From Rhizomys pruinosus (taxonomy: Eukaryota; Chordata; Mammalia; Rodentia; Spalacidae), in NCBI GenBank assembly GCA_009823505.1, contig VZQC01000568.1, positions 73,437-137,436 of the forward strand: 64,000 nucleotides of DNA. Reading direction: 5' to 3'. A model generated the notes under the pieces. The model did no database searches, had not been told where the DNA came from, and saw nothing but the letters and a program-made list of their open reading frames with translations. This document shows positions 53,754 through 64,000 of the stretch, piece by piece. The first letter of the stretch is position 1, and every line of letters begins with the position of its first letter. The position numbers and the translations under genes were made by a program.

Positions 53754-53755
<2 letters not shown>
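52925..53755. other. Unassigned DNA
   Basis: A 127-codon plus-strand frame at 52987-53370 is not recognised. Its first part, near 52958-53010, slightly recalls a dispersed element (tgctggccccagagtgacca). No gene is claimed. Confidence 0.35.

Positions 53756-53801
<46 letters not shown>
53756..53801. repeat. (TG)n microsatellite
   Basis: An uninterrupted TG tract followed by gtgggcgggggcgg. Confidence 0.96.
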
Positions 53802-55930
53802 TGGGCGGGGGCGGTTGACAGTACCATCTACATCCAAAGTCCCTATGACCAATTTTCACTCATATCAGCACGAGGCTTCCGTCAAGGCAATATTCTGACC
53901 CACAGAGCAAGCTCTCAGGAAAACAGGGAAGACTGGGGGGTCTTCTGGAATTTCCATAGATGGAAGATTTCTTCATACTAAGTGAAAAACCAGGACTGTG
54001 GGATAAACTGCACAAGTAGAACCTGGGGGTCACGGGATTAAACACAGTAAACTGGTAGCAAAACACATCTGGGTTTTGCATGGTTACCTTTAAATGCAGC
54101 TCTTTACTGTGGCTGGCCTCAAGAGCCCTGAAAGACAGGATTGAGAAGAAATGGTTTTATTTCATTCAACTAGAGGAAAATGACATGTTCTAAAACAAGG
54201 GTGGTGTGATCATTTATTTTGTCTTCCTTTATAAAAGAAAGGAGCTATATTGTGTTCCTTTCTTACATCTTAAAAACATTTTAGGGACATGCTGAGCTGA
54301 GAGAAATGTGAAATTATGAATATTCTACTCAATAATGAAGCATGTCTTCTTTTCTTGGCCCCTTTAATGACAGCGGTTCCTGTACAATCCATTTTAATCC
54401 AATTCTTTGATATTTAAAAAAAAAAAGTGGAGATTCCACTAATGGATTCATAGAGAATCTTACATATCCAAAGGAACTGAGGAAAGTTAAGTATGGAGAT
54501 AATTCCTGGAGAGTTTTTTTTTTTTTCAATGAAGTTATAAGTTGGCATTTACAGGGAAATAATCCAAAGACCTAACAAATTGATCTGGAGTTTTTCTAGC
54601 AAACAAACTTGATTTCACCATGTTGTATAAACACATACACACACTCCAACACACTTACCCCTTCACAGTTCCCTGCTTGACCATATTGCAGGCCAGGCTA
54701 TGATATAACACTGTTTTGAATGAGGAGACCAACCCTCTCGGGTTCTGTGCTAAACTCGTCCAGCCTTCCTCGGCCCAGCTATGGGGTCTTGCTGTCTCTG
54801 TCATCCGTGAATGGGTTTAGCCTCAGCTTGTCCAGCCAAACCCTCCAGGAAGCTCTTTGAAAACCACAGAGCCTGATTCCATGCTTGATTTTGCACTAAG
54901 ATCTTTCAATGGTTTAAAACCTAAAGCACTTAAGAGCAAGTGTTCCCAGCTCCCGGCACAGCTCCATGCCTGAGGAGGCTGCAGAGGGCACAACATTCTC
55001 ATTAACTGTGCCCTGGCATGGCATCTCTTTCTGCAACAGACTCACGCACCTTGTTCCAGACAGTGGAATGGGGACAAGCAGCAATGTCTGTCCCGTTCCC
55101 TCTCCTGAGAGAATGCCTGCTTGCAAATGGAGTCAGCACAGGTTGTGCTCTAGAAACCTTTAGAAAGTTCCCGGGTGTCTTGAAGGGCAAATGCTGGCCT
55201 TACCCAAATCTGATCATGCCTACACGAGGGCCAACATGGAAGACAATCCAGTCTCTCTAGTTACCCCCAAGTTACTCTGGTGTGTGAATAGCTAAATGGT
55301 AGGGAAGATTTCCCTGTTTAAAAGGCTCAAAGATTCATTCATTCATTCATTCTCTCTCCATAATTTACAAGTGAAGTGCATGCTTTGGTTCCCTGGTGAC
55401 TTGCCTAGATTGAGAAAACACTGTCCCTTTCTGAACAGCTGTCCTGTCAGCTCTGGGCACTTGTTAGCCTGAAGTGCTAAGTAACAAAGAAACTTTACAA
55501 AATCACCAAGACTCGGTCTGTCCATTTGACCGGGATGTCACACACAGCACTGAGGAAGAATATCTCCTGTCAGAGGGCCACCCACGGCCATCAGAGCAGA
55601 CTCAAGAGTGAAGAGGGTGTCACCAGGGAGGCAGGGAGCTCTCTGCCTTCCATATCCAGGAGCCGTTCTTCACAGCAGCCTAACTAGCAGGCTCCAAGCT
55701 TAAGGACAACTCGTCAGCATAGTCAGCATAATTACTCCTTCTAGATCACTCCTTTTGTGCCTCAAAGTTGCTGCAGCCTTAAGAAAAAGGAAGGGCAGGA
55801 TTGTCCTGTTACATGTGGAAGAAAATGACAGAAACTGCACAGGAGGCCCAGTTGGAAAACAGAAAAATCTTGACAGTTTGAGTGATAGAATTTTCTCTAG
55901 CAATTGATACTACTTCTCAAGGACTCTCAA
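53802..55930. other. Repeat-poor stretch, about 2.1 kb
   Basis: The longest stretch without a recognised repeat. No convincing coding exon: all frames are under about 81 codons and overlap frames on the other strand. An (ATTC)n run lies at 55333-55352. Confidence 0.4.
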
Positions 55931-55934
55931 TGTA

Positions 55935-56035
55935 AGGCATATATTATTCCATTTACCTTCATGCACGTTTCCCTGTGAGGTAAGCATTTTTCCCCTTTTT
56001 CAGCTGAGAAAAGGCAAGTTTTCTTCCCAAGTTGA
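55935..56035 (+). mobile_element. MIR or L2 fragment, ancient
   Basis: ttaccttcatgcacgtttcc and gtgaggtaagcatttttccc then cagctgagaaaagg resemble MIR. Weak. Confidence 0.4.
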
Positions 56036-56350
56036 ATAGGGGGTGACTGAGAAAGGGAATTTTGGAGCACAGGGAACCCCTTTTCTCCCCAGCAGTCAGG
56101 ATCAGCAGAGGTCCATGAGGACGCTCTCTAACCCAGCCAACATCCGAGAGCAAGAGGGAATCTTACCCAGGCTGTTTCCTAATGAGCCATCATCATGTTT
56201 TAGGACACCTTTGTTCCTTTTCTCTGACTCCTCCCTGGTACAAAGTTGGGACCTCCTCAAGGGAGCCGAGTGAGCTGTGGAAAGAAACATCAGTCACTGG
56301 GCCTCCACAGAGCCCCCAGGGACCACTCCAGGCTAGATGAAGGTGAACAA
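56036..56350. other. Unassigned DNA
   Basis: No repeat or gene is recognised. Confidence 0.3.
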
Positions 56351-56351
56351 C

Positions 56352-56575
56352 ATTTTTTTTTAATTTTTATTTTGTATGTGTATGAATATACTATCTGCAT
56401 GTAGGTTGGTGCACCCGTGTCGTGCAATGCCACGGAGGTCAGGAGAGGGTCTCAGATTCCCCTGGGACTGGAGTTAAAGACAGTTCTTAGCTGCCATGTG
56501 GGTGCTGGGGGAACAAACCTGGGTCCTCTGCAAGAACAGTCAGCGCTCTTAAACTCTAGGCCATCTCTCCAGCCC
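56352..56575 (-). mobile_element. B2/B3-type SINE, single-segment, antisense
   Basis: On the minus strand it has agggctggagagatggcctaga, a decayed B box (ggtttgttcccccagc) and one aactccagtcccagggg segment. It shares its tail with the duplicated subfamily. Confidence 0.9.
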
Positions 56576-56860
56576 TCTTTTTTTTTTTTTTTTAATTAAA
56601 GTTCCTGATCTGCTCAACCTGGAGGCACAGTGCATCACTGTCAAGGCGGTACTGTATTTGGTCAGACCTCTCAAGATATTCTGGTAAACGGGATGGAGGG
56701 CCGCAGCGGTGGAACCGCGGCAGACTGCTGACTGGTACCGGTCTCATCTGTGTCTGGCCCACATTTTATCAGTGACCTAGATAATCTAAAATCTCACAGG
56801 TGCCCTCTGAGGAGAGTGAAAAGTGAAAAAAGCAGCTGTCCCTGTACCCACTCCAAGCCC
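56576..56860. other. Unassigned DNA
   Basis: A locally CpG-rich patch (gggccgcagcggtggaaccg) occurs at 56698-56720. No gene. Confidence 0.35.
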
Positions 56861-56864
56861 TTCT

Positions 56865-57073
56865 CCAGACCACAATCTTTTTTGATCCTCAACTCTAGGA
56901 TGACCCTGCCTGAAACACTTGTTTCTCTAATTCATTTTCACAGCTTAGTTTAGCAATCATTTCTACAAAGAATCTTCTCATGACTAATGCCCCCAATTAG
57001 AAACACATTCACCCCAGGATCTTTCACACTGACCTGACCACATTCCTTATTAGACTGTAAATCCCATGGGGAA

Positions 57074-57129
<56 letters not shown>

Positions 57130-57210
57130 CCATTACTTTATATCTGATACCCACTACCATGACTTGGACACATGGGAAATTTTCAGTAAATATTTCTGGG
57201 AGAATAATTA
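56865..57210 (+). mobile_element. L2 LINE 3' region, ancient, with TC tract
   Basis: ttattagactgtaaatccca, then after a TC tract ttttcagtaaatatttctgg, resemble the L2 terminal phrases. The (TC)n tract interrupts the element at the position of the usual 'cctgtct' phrase. Confidence 0.5.
57076..57127. repeat. (TC)n microsatellite
   Basis: A perfect TC tract of about 50 bp. Confidence 0.97.
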
Positions 57211-58540
57211 AATAAAACAAAGTAATCTTGAACTAATGACAAAATCAAAATCTTTAAGAAAGGTGTCAGAGTCTGGGAGGGTGTGGTGATTCTAACATGA
57301 TTCATTTCAACTGAGATGAATGTTAAGTAGAATACGTGAGTATAAAAAAAAAATCAGCTGAGCCATGACGTCAGCAGTGCATATGAAGCCACCTGAGACC
57401 TCTACTTGAAGGTAAGCTGAATATCACTGGCCACTCAAAGTCGTGATGCAATTTAAGTATTTATGATTAGAAACAAAAATACTGAACTGGTTGAGCTACA
57501 CTGACTACTGTGTCTGTTGCAATGACTATATTTTAATACAAAAGGCAGGAAAAAAAAAAACTGTGTCAAGAGACAAATAATGAACGAAAAGAGTGTTAAA
57601 AACTGAGCCATAAAAATTAGCCAAAGGGTTGTGGGTTGTTAGCATAGACAAATGAAGGCTTGGGTAAAGGGTGGAATCACTGTCGAGTAGAAGGTCAGTT
57701 AAACATGCTCTGCATCTCCCTTACAAGTTGGACCAATATCAGCAGTAAGCCTACATGGAGAGAGAGCTCCAACCCAGTGCAGCGTGACCTGTAACTAAGT
57801 TGTTAGAGGATGGGCAGGGCGGGGCTTAGGACAGATGCAAATGTTCTCACCTCTAGAAATCTCCAACCAAATGGACACCAACTTGGTCAGGACATTACAC
57901 TGGGGGCTTTAAAAGACAGCTGTAGACCTGGACTCGATGTTGTACAAGAAAACCCAGACAAGTCAGGAAAGAATCCAAGGGCCTTGTTGCCTGTACTCCA
58001 AGGACTTCCTCAACCTCAGATCTGAGTTCTGGTAGCCACAGTGCTGACTGCCACAAGCCCTGGGATGTTTTACTTTCCAGTCATTCCATGTTGCCTTGGA
58101 ATGGGAGCCTCAGGAAGTGGGATCCTGTCTCAGTGCTGCCGTGGCATGCGGTCTCATCATCTGTTCAGTGAGAAACTTCAGGCTCTTTTGGTCTTTACCA
58201 CATTGAATTTCCAAAGCTCCCAAGTTTCTCAGACTTGCTCTTAGAAATGCAGGAATCGAGACTACCAAGGGAGCGGGTTTACCCAACCCCAGGGCCCATC
58301 CTGCAGTCGCCCCTGGGATCCAGGAGTGTGACTTTCTATGAAGCACCACAAATTGTTAACAAACACACTGAAGAGTAGAAAAGACTTAAAAGAGTGTGTT
58401 CCTTTGAAATAAGAACAAACGATAAGCAGAATTCAGGCACGGAGAGGTTAAATCAGTTTTTCACAGCTCATAGTAAAATCAGGATTATTTCTCAAAGAAA
58501 ATAATCAGGTTACTTCTTACTCCCTTCAAAAATGCTAAAA
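57211..58540. other. Repeat-poor stretch, about 1.3 kb
   Basis: No repeat family or coding exon is recognised. A tgacgtca CRE-type octamer lies at 57366-57373. Confidence 0.4.
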
Positions 58541-58541
58541 C

Positions 58542-58788
58542 AGGGCTGGAGAGATAGCCTAGTGGTTAAGAGCACGACTGCTCTTGCAGAGGAGTCGGGT
58601 TCGATCCCCAGCACCCACATGGTGGCTAAGAACTGTCTATAACTCCAATTTCAGGAGAATTCTAGTTCCAGGGGAATCTGAGACCCTCTCTGACCTCCGT
58701 GTCATTGCACAACACAGGTGCACAGACCTACATGCAGACAGTACATTCATACACATACAAAATAAATAAAAATTGCTTTAAAAAAAAA
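58542..58788 (+). mobile_element. B2/B3-type SINE, duplicated subfamily
   Basis: The head is agggctggagagatagccta. Both segments are present, with one t change in each (aactccaatttcaggag, aattctagttccagggg). A target duplication aatgctaaaa flanks it. Confidence 0.93.
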
Positions 58789-58802
58789 GAATGCTAAAAA
58801 AA

Positions 58803-58960
58803 AGCCGGGCAGTGGTACACACCTTTAATCCTAGCACTTGGGAGGCAGAGGCAGGCGGATGTCTGTGAGTTCAAGGCCAGCCTGGTCTACAGAGTGAGCT
58901 CCAGGCCAGCTGGGACTAAAGAGAGACCCTGTCTCAAAAATACCAAAAATAGACAAACAA
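58803..58960 (+). mobile_element. B1 SINE
   Basis: It starts gccgggcagtggtacacacc and ends gagaccctgtctcaaaaata. It directly follows a B2/B3-type SINE, sharing the aaaaaagc junction. Confidence 0.93.
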
Positions 58961-59029
58961 AAGAAATCCACATGCCAAGAGCACAACAACAACAACAAAA
59001 AAAACCCGACAACATGAAAAACCCAAATA

Positions 59030-59925
59030 AGAAGTCTCTGCTAAATCCCACAAGTCCAGTGGAAGACTCCTATAATGAGGATCCCCTAGATGTAGATAAT
59101 TAAAAGAATTATCATAAATGTAATCAAATAATTCAAGGAATTTAAAGAACACACAACCAAATCAAAGAATATAGGGATAAACTAAAAGAAGATAATGATA
59201 AACTTTGGAATGAATTCACCAAAGATTTAGAAATACTGAAGAAAACTCAGGCTGAAATGAAAAAGGAAGTGGAAACTCAATAAGCCATCTAGATGGGATG
59301 GGAGAAAGCCTCAGTAACAGAATGAATGAAGTAGAAAATAAAATATCAAGACTGGAAGACAACATGGATGAACTAGACTGCTCAAGCAAAGATCATGAAA
59401 AATTAAAAAACACACACACAGGAACAGAATAATCAGGAATTGTAGGAGACCATGAAAAGACCAAACCTACGCATCATAAGTATAGAGGAAAGAAAAGAAT
59501 CTCAGGGTAATGGTATTGACCAGATCTTCAACAGGATTGTAGAAAAAAAATCCCAAGTTAAGGAAAGACATACCCATACAAATACAATAGAACACCAAAT
59601 AGACAAGACCAGAAAAGAAATTCCCCATGCCATATAATATTAAGAACACTAGATGTAGCTGGGCATGGTGGCACACACCTTTAATCCCAGCACTCGAGGC
59701 AGAGTCAGACGGATCTCTGTGAGTTCAAGCCCAGCCTGGTATGCAGAGTGAGCTCCAGGCCAGCTGAGACTAAAGGGAGACCCTGTCTCAAAAATACCAA
59801 CAACAACAACGGCAACAACAAAGAATACTAGATGTTCAAAACAAAGAAAGAATACTGAAAACTGCAAAGGAAAAACAAATCACATATAAAGGAACCCCCC
59901 CAAAAAAAACCCAAAAATAAATAAA
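59030..59925 (+). mobile_element. LINE-1 ORF1 fragment, split by a B1
   Basis: The segment encodes parts of the LINE-1 ORF1 protein. The 59452-59637 frame has RIISIEERKES and GIDQIFNRIVEKK motifs. After the B1 at 59655-59812, sequence resembling KERILKTAKEKQITYKG follows. Stops in the 59040-59400 coiled-coil region show that it is inactive. It ends near 59925. Confidence 0.85.
59655..59812 (+). mobile_element. B1 SINE inserted in LINE-1
   Basis: It starts gctgggcatggtggcacaca and ends gagaccctgtctcaaaaata, followed by an (AAC)n run. The flanks agaacactagatgt and agaatactagatgt are a target duplication. Confidence 0.93.
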
Positions 59926-60171
59926 TAAAGCTAAAACTGAAATGAGGAGGTGAACGGAGAACTAGAATAGACTGGAATAGTCTCCTAGACATGTCTAGCA
60001 CAGCTGGAGAAGACCCAGACCTGTCTGCTGAGGAAGGGGATTCAGAACAATAGACCGCCTGGCATCCAAGTCTGCAAGGCAGCAATACCCACAGATGAGG
60101 CTGCCACCATGTTCTCCCTGACACATTTATCCCTTAGGAGTGGCACACAAGTCAAGAGTTAAAAACGCAGT
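59926..60171. other. Unassigned DNA
   Basis: No repeat or gene is recognised. Confidence 0.3.
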
Positions 60172-60525
60172 GAAAGGGGCAAGAAAGATAGCTCAGTGGG
60201 TAAAACGCTTGCCTGCAAACACAAGGACCTAAGATTGATCCCTGAAACCCATGTAAAAATGCCAAGCATGGTGCTTGTGCTTGCGATCCTGGCACTTGGG
60301 AGGTGGGGACAGGCGGACCCCGGAGCTTCGTTGGCCAGTCGGCTTGAACTAATCAGCAAGTCCCAAGAGACCATGTCTCCCAACAACCAATATGAACAGT
60401 GCCTGGGAAAGGATACCAAAGGCTGACCTCTGGCTTCCATGTATACCCTCCTCGCACATGTGCATGCACATACCTACACACACATACATGGACATGTATA
60501 CACACATACACATACACATAAAAGA
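60172..60525 (+). mobile_element. B4 composite SINE
   Basis: The head ggggcaagaaagatagctca, the body cctgaaacccatgtaaaaat then atcctggcacttgggaggtg, and a tail with ggctgacctctggcttccat and a CA-rich end to about 60525 are present. Confidence 0.72.
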
Positions 60526-60752
60526 AAACCTCTGAAAATGGAAAAGCATGATGGGTACTGTAAGCAAAAACTGTGCTGCACCAGGCCTAGGAAAACACAC
60601 ATTTCTGCTCATGTGGCCAGTGCTCTGCCAGTGGGTGCTGCTTCTGCTTCTGTAAAAGTCACCTTGCAAGATAATTTCATTTTCCTTCCCAGTTCAAACT
60701 CCCAGGGAGCTGTTCTTCCAAAATCACCATAAAACTTTGAACAAGGTTTCCT
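60526..60752. other. Unassigned DNA
   Basis: No repeat or gene is recognised. Confidence 0.3.
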
Positions 60753-60754
60753 TC

Positions 60755-60925
60755 TTCTTTTTTTTTTTTTTTTTNTTTTTTTCTTTTCAAGACAGGGTCT
60801 CCCTGTAGTCCCAGCTGTCCTGGAACTCACTCTGTAGACCAGGCTGGCCTTGAACTCACAGAGATCTGCCTGCCTCTGCCTCCCAAGTGCTGAGATTAAA
60901 GGTGAGCACCACCACGCCTGGCTGG
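60755..60925 (-). mobile_element. B1 SINE, antisense
   Basis: A T-rich tail from 60756 is followed by caagacagggtctccctgta and ends ccaccacgcctggct. The single ambiguous base at 60775 lies in the T run. Confidence 0.94.
60775..60775. other. Ambiguous base N
   Basis: A single n inside a T homopolymer run, presumably an assembly or base-calling ambiguity. Confidence 0.99.
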
Positions 60926-61467
60926 TTCCTTTTATAAATGAACATGAATCTGCTTTAAAACCCTCTCTGCTGTCGCCCTGGTGTAGACCTAAGGCTGTCA
61001 GCACTGCACTCTGTTTCCTCCTGCGTCTTCACTAAGGTTTTCTGAATACTGGATATCTTTGGAGAAAGGTATAACCCCTCCCCTGCTTAATCTTTGAAAT
61101 ACATATGACATCATTGATTATGAAAATTCTGGTTTCGTCTTATAGCTGCTTATCCAGGCAACTATCTTAAAGCAACAATTGCACTAACCCAGCTGCTGGC
61201 CGAAATCCCCCTGTCTGATATTTAAGATGAAAAACCCTGGCTGCTGGCACATCCAATATTTATCTGTTTAGCAACCACCTCGCACTTCACCCAGCACAAG
61301 CAAGCGCTCATCATAAATGTAAATATTTCTTAATAGAAGGGCTTCTAGCTCTTTAGAAAGGCTCAGACCACAGATTTGCTCATAAGCATCCCTAGCATTT
61401 GATTCTTGTAGAAACCCAAATAATCTTTGCTGCCCCTTTCCTCAAAATGTATAGAAAGGCTTTATTG
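60926..61467. other. Unassigned DNA
   Basis: About 540 bp with no recognised repeat. Composition is moderate; conserved non-coding DNA is possible but untested. Confidence 0.35.
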
Positions 61468-61719
61468 AGGGGCTGGAGAGATGGCTCAGTGATTGAGAGT
61501 GCCAACTGCTCTTGCAGAGGACCTGGGTTCAATTCCCAGCTCCCACGTGGCAGCTAAGAACTGTCTTTGACTCCAGTTCCAGGGGAATCCGGCACCCTCT
61601 TCTGACCTCCACAGCATTGCACGATGTGGGTGCACCAACCTACATGCAGACAGTACATTCATACACATAAAAATAATAACAATAATAATAAATAATAATA
61701 AAATTATTTGCTAAAAAAA
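61468..61719 (+). mobile_element. B2/B3-type SINE, single-segment subfamily
   Basis: The head is ggggctggagagatggctca, the B box ggttcaattcccagc, and it has one gactccagttccagggg segment. The 16-bp target duplication agaaaggctttattga lies at 61452-61467 and 61720-61735, which is intact and therefore recent. Confidence 0.95.
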
Positions 61720-61735
61720 AGAAAGGCTTTATTGA

Positions 61736-63389
61736 TAAGTCAAAGCACTAGTCAACCATAGTTATATGAACATCCAAACCTCCAAGGGCATCTCCTTAAA
61801 TGACACCCTCTACCTTACAGCTTGGAACTCACTTAAGTGTCTTCATAAAGTCAGCCACAAAACAAACTTGATGAAGACATAGAGACTCAACAGAAATATT
61901 GCTAGTGTGGAGAAGAAGGAAGAATAAAGCTTGCCTATAAAGAAAGCTAATTTAATCTTCCTATCAGAGCGTCACTCAGTAATGCTGCTGGAAAAATAAA
62001 AAATACCTTCCCCAGAAACAGTTGAATTAAGCAGATGGATTTTGACAGGACCTGCATAATTAAAGGTTCTGTCGCAGCTTTTGAAACTCCTATTCTGAAA
62101 TCCATTTTGTCAGCCAATGCTGAAGAATGTTTTTTTTTGGCTTGGGAACATAGAATCCAAATAGTCCCGAAGGGGAAGAGGTGCTTGTCATCTGGACACC
62201 TCAAGACAGTGACTTTCAAAGAACAACTCTAGACCCCTAGAAATGGGTCCTGACACTGACAGTGTCGTGTTAATTGGCTGATTCAAACACAAGTCACCTG
62301 TTAAACCAGAAATGGAAGACCTTTCTGGAGACTTTTAAAACTTTTTCAAAAAGCAAAGACATTCTAATAAAAGTGGACCTTGGCATGTAATCTTCCAGTA
62401 ACTGAGAACCCAAGATCAAAACTGCCTTTTTTCGTTCACTACTGATTGCCAAGATGTCTCCTCCTTCCCACATTTTCTCTACTGGGCAGCAAGAGCATAC
62501 ACTCAGGCTTCAAAACTTGATATAATAATAAGTAAATAGATAACCTAAAACTTCATCTTCACAGCCTTATTCTCCTTCAAAGAAATCTATATCTAAAGGA
62601 GGATCCTTGATACATAGCTCCAGATATGGCTTCTATACAACACAACACTCTGAAAGGCACTACTGTCAAATGCTGAACATGAAGTCTTCTTGGAGTGATA
62701 AAGGATGCAACTCCTTAACTATAATCTCCTGGATTAAAAAAAAAAAGCAAACAACTTTCTTGAAATGGTATTTTGATCTCTAGGCCTGAAGGTAAGGTGT
62801 CAAGTTGCCAGTTCTGAGTCATTCCTGGATCTGGAAATGACCCTGGCAGGGCCAGAGAAGGAGGGCATGGTTTCTGTAGCTCCAAATCTAGAAACTGTAA
62901 GGTCCCATCCTGCCAACGATTAAACAAGAAGAAATTTTGACAAATCTATTCTCCCTGGTTCAAACCTAGTAAGAATATAGATTTAATTTTGGTTAAATAA
63001 GTCAACAGCCCAGGCGGAAGAAATTAACTGGAAAGATTTGTTCTACATATGAAAGGTAGATTTTTTAACTAGTTGAACACATATAAATGTTGGTGCATTA
63101 CAGTTCCTGTTGATCAGAAACCCTCTGAGGAGTCACCAACAAATCTCTTGCTCAACTGCTTGCAAGGACCTGGTACAAGCAAACATGTGATATGCCTTTG
63201 GTTTAGAAATCAGATTATGCTGGGCCACTAGTGTTGTGAAATAGCCTCCCATCTTGGAAGCAAGTTGAAGACTCATCTGTGTGTGCCTGAGAGTTGTAAA
63301 AGGCTAGAAAATGGGCACCATTTTTAGAAGGGAGAAATGAGTAAAATCAAGGTCTAATTAAGTGGCTTTGAAGGCTTTCCTCCAGGGAC
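61736..63389. other. Repeat-poor stretch, about 1.65 kb
   Basis: No recognised repeat. The 61930-62260 part contains AT-rich homeodomain-like sites (gcataattaaagg) and reads like conserved non-coding DNA, but conservation was not tested. Confidence 0.4.
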
Positions 63390-63391
63390 AG

Positions 63392-63505
63392 GTGAATTTT
63401 TGTGAGTTCAAAGCCAGCCTGGTCTACAGAGTGAGTTCCAGGACAGCTGGGGCTACAGGGAGACCCTGTCTCGAAAAGACCAATAAATAAATAAATAAAT
63501 AAATA
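63392..63505 (+). mobile_element. B1 SINE, 5'-truncated
   Basis: Starts within the B1 body (gtgaatttttgtgagttcaa) and ends gaccctgtctcgaaaagacc, then an (AAAT)n tail. The 5' third is missing. Confidence 0.9.
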
Positions 63506-64000
63506 TTAACATCAAGCAATATTTATGTACTTTAATCCTGATCTTTTTTCAGTTTAGTTCTTAGGCTTAGCCATAGAAATTAAGAGGGCAAAGGAAAAGG
63601 TTTTCCTCTTTTTTAAAAGCCGCAGAATTTAGGAAAGATACTTAAGTCACTTGATCCAGAACTATTGATAATAGGGAGAATATAGTGTATGCTGAATTGA
63701 TGTGGAAACAGAACTATAGAGCCCTACCTTACACTGCGTTTATGATAGTTCGGACAACCCAACAGTTCTCAAAGGCTAGTCCAGCTTTGAAGCCATGCTA
63801 CCATCCCATGCTGCCACACGCACATTCTCATGTGAAATCAGACCTGAGAACCGCACAGCCCTATTCAGAAGGCAATCCTGCCTGCTTAGGTGATCAATAA
63901 AAGCACCTGGGTTAGAGAAACATTGTGATTTAACCAGGGTCTAGGGAGGACTACAGCCCAGGCATCCAGTCTCCTAATGTAGTGGTCTCTCCACTGATGG
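63506..64000. other. Unassigned DNA
   Basis: No repeat or gene is recognised to the end of the window. Confidence 0.35.

Noticed and set aside
1706..61719. tRNA genes, because B2/B3-type SINEs contain A and B boxes
   Set aside because: The boxes belong to tRNA-derived SINEs. Clover-leaf stems are not kept and the elements end in A-rich tails with target duplications.

Overview
The window reads as nuclear DNA from a rodent, most likely a muroid outside the mouse and rat genera. The basis is the mix of interspersed repeats: 7SL-derived B1, tRNA-derived B2/B3-type SINEs, composite B4 elements and rodent-type LINE-1, on a background of old mammalian repeats (MIR, L2, L1M, MaLR LTRs). The youngest B2/B3-type copies have a diagnostic internal duplication that I do not recall from mouse or rat. 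I cannot name the genus. Family names are assigned from remembered consensus features, not from a database search.

I find no protein-coding exon, tRNA, rRNA, CRISPR array or bacterial-type operon that I can defend. The open reading frames are short (the longest outside simple repeats is about 160 codons), and most fall on SINEs, LINE-1 remnants or tandem repeats. The window is best described as intergenic or intronic.

Layout. 1-8.8 kb: an L1M tail, then dense SINEs nested in each other and in a MaLR LTR, with a repeat-poor stretch at 5.6-7.4 kb. 9-12.3 kb: an antisense LINE-1 fragment and a pyrimidine tract. 12.5-15.2 kb: L2 remnants around an 825-bp GGAT-type array. 15.2-24.4 kb: hAT-like elements, MIR, a long TTC tract, B4, an MLT1-like LTR split by a hAT-like element, and a 17-bp minisatellite. 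24.4-33.8 kb: mostly unassigned DNA, a small CpG-bearing minisatellite, L1M, and head-to-head SINE and hAT-like pairs. 33.9-37.8 kb: a minisatellite of about 97 copies of a 40-bp unit, the dominant structure. 38-46 kb: microsatellites, more SINEs, and an anomalous cytosine-depleted tract at 45.8-46.1 kb. 46.8-49 kb: the 3' end of a LINE-1 with a broken ORF2. 49-64 kb: repeat-poor DNA with scattered SINEs, L2, and a LINE-1 ORF1 fragment split by a B1.

The two signals most worth following are the 40-bp array, with a block of 18 identical units, a single register break and halves that differ in CpG decay, and the roughly 300-bp C-depleted tract in which nearly every remaining cytosine is CpG or CAG.
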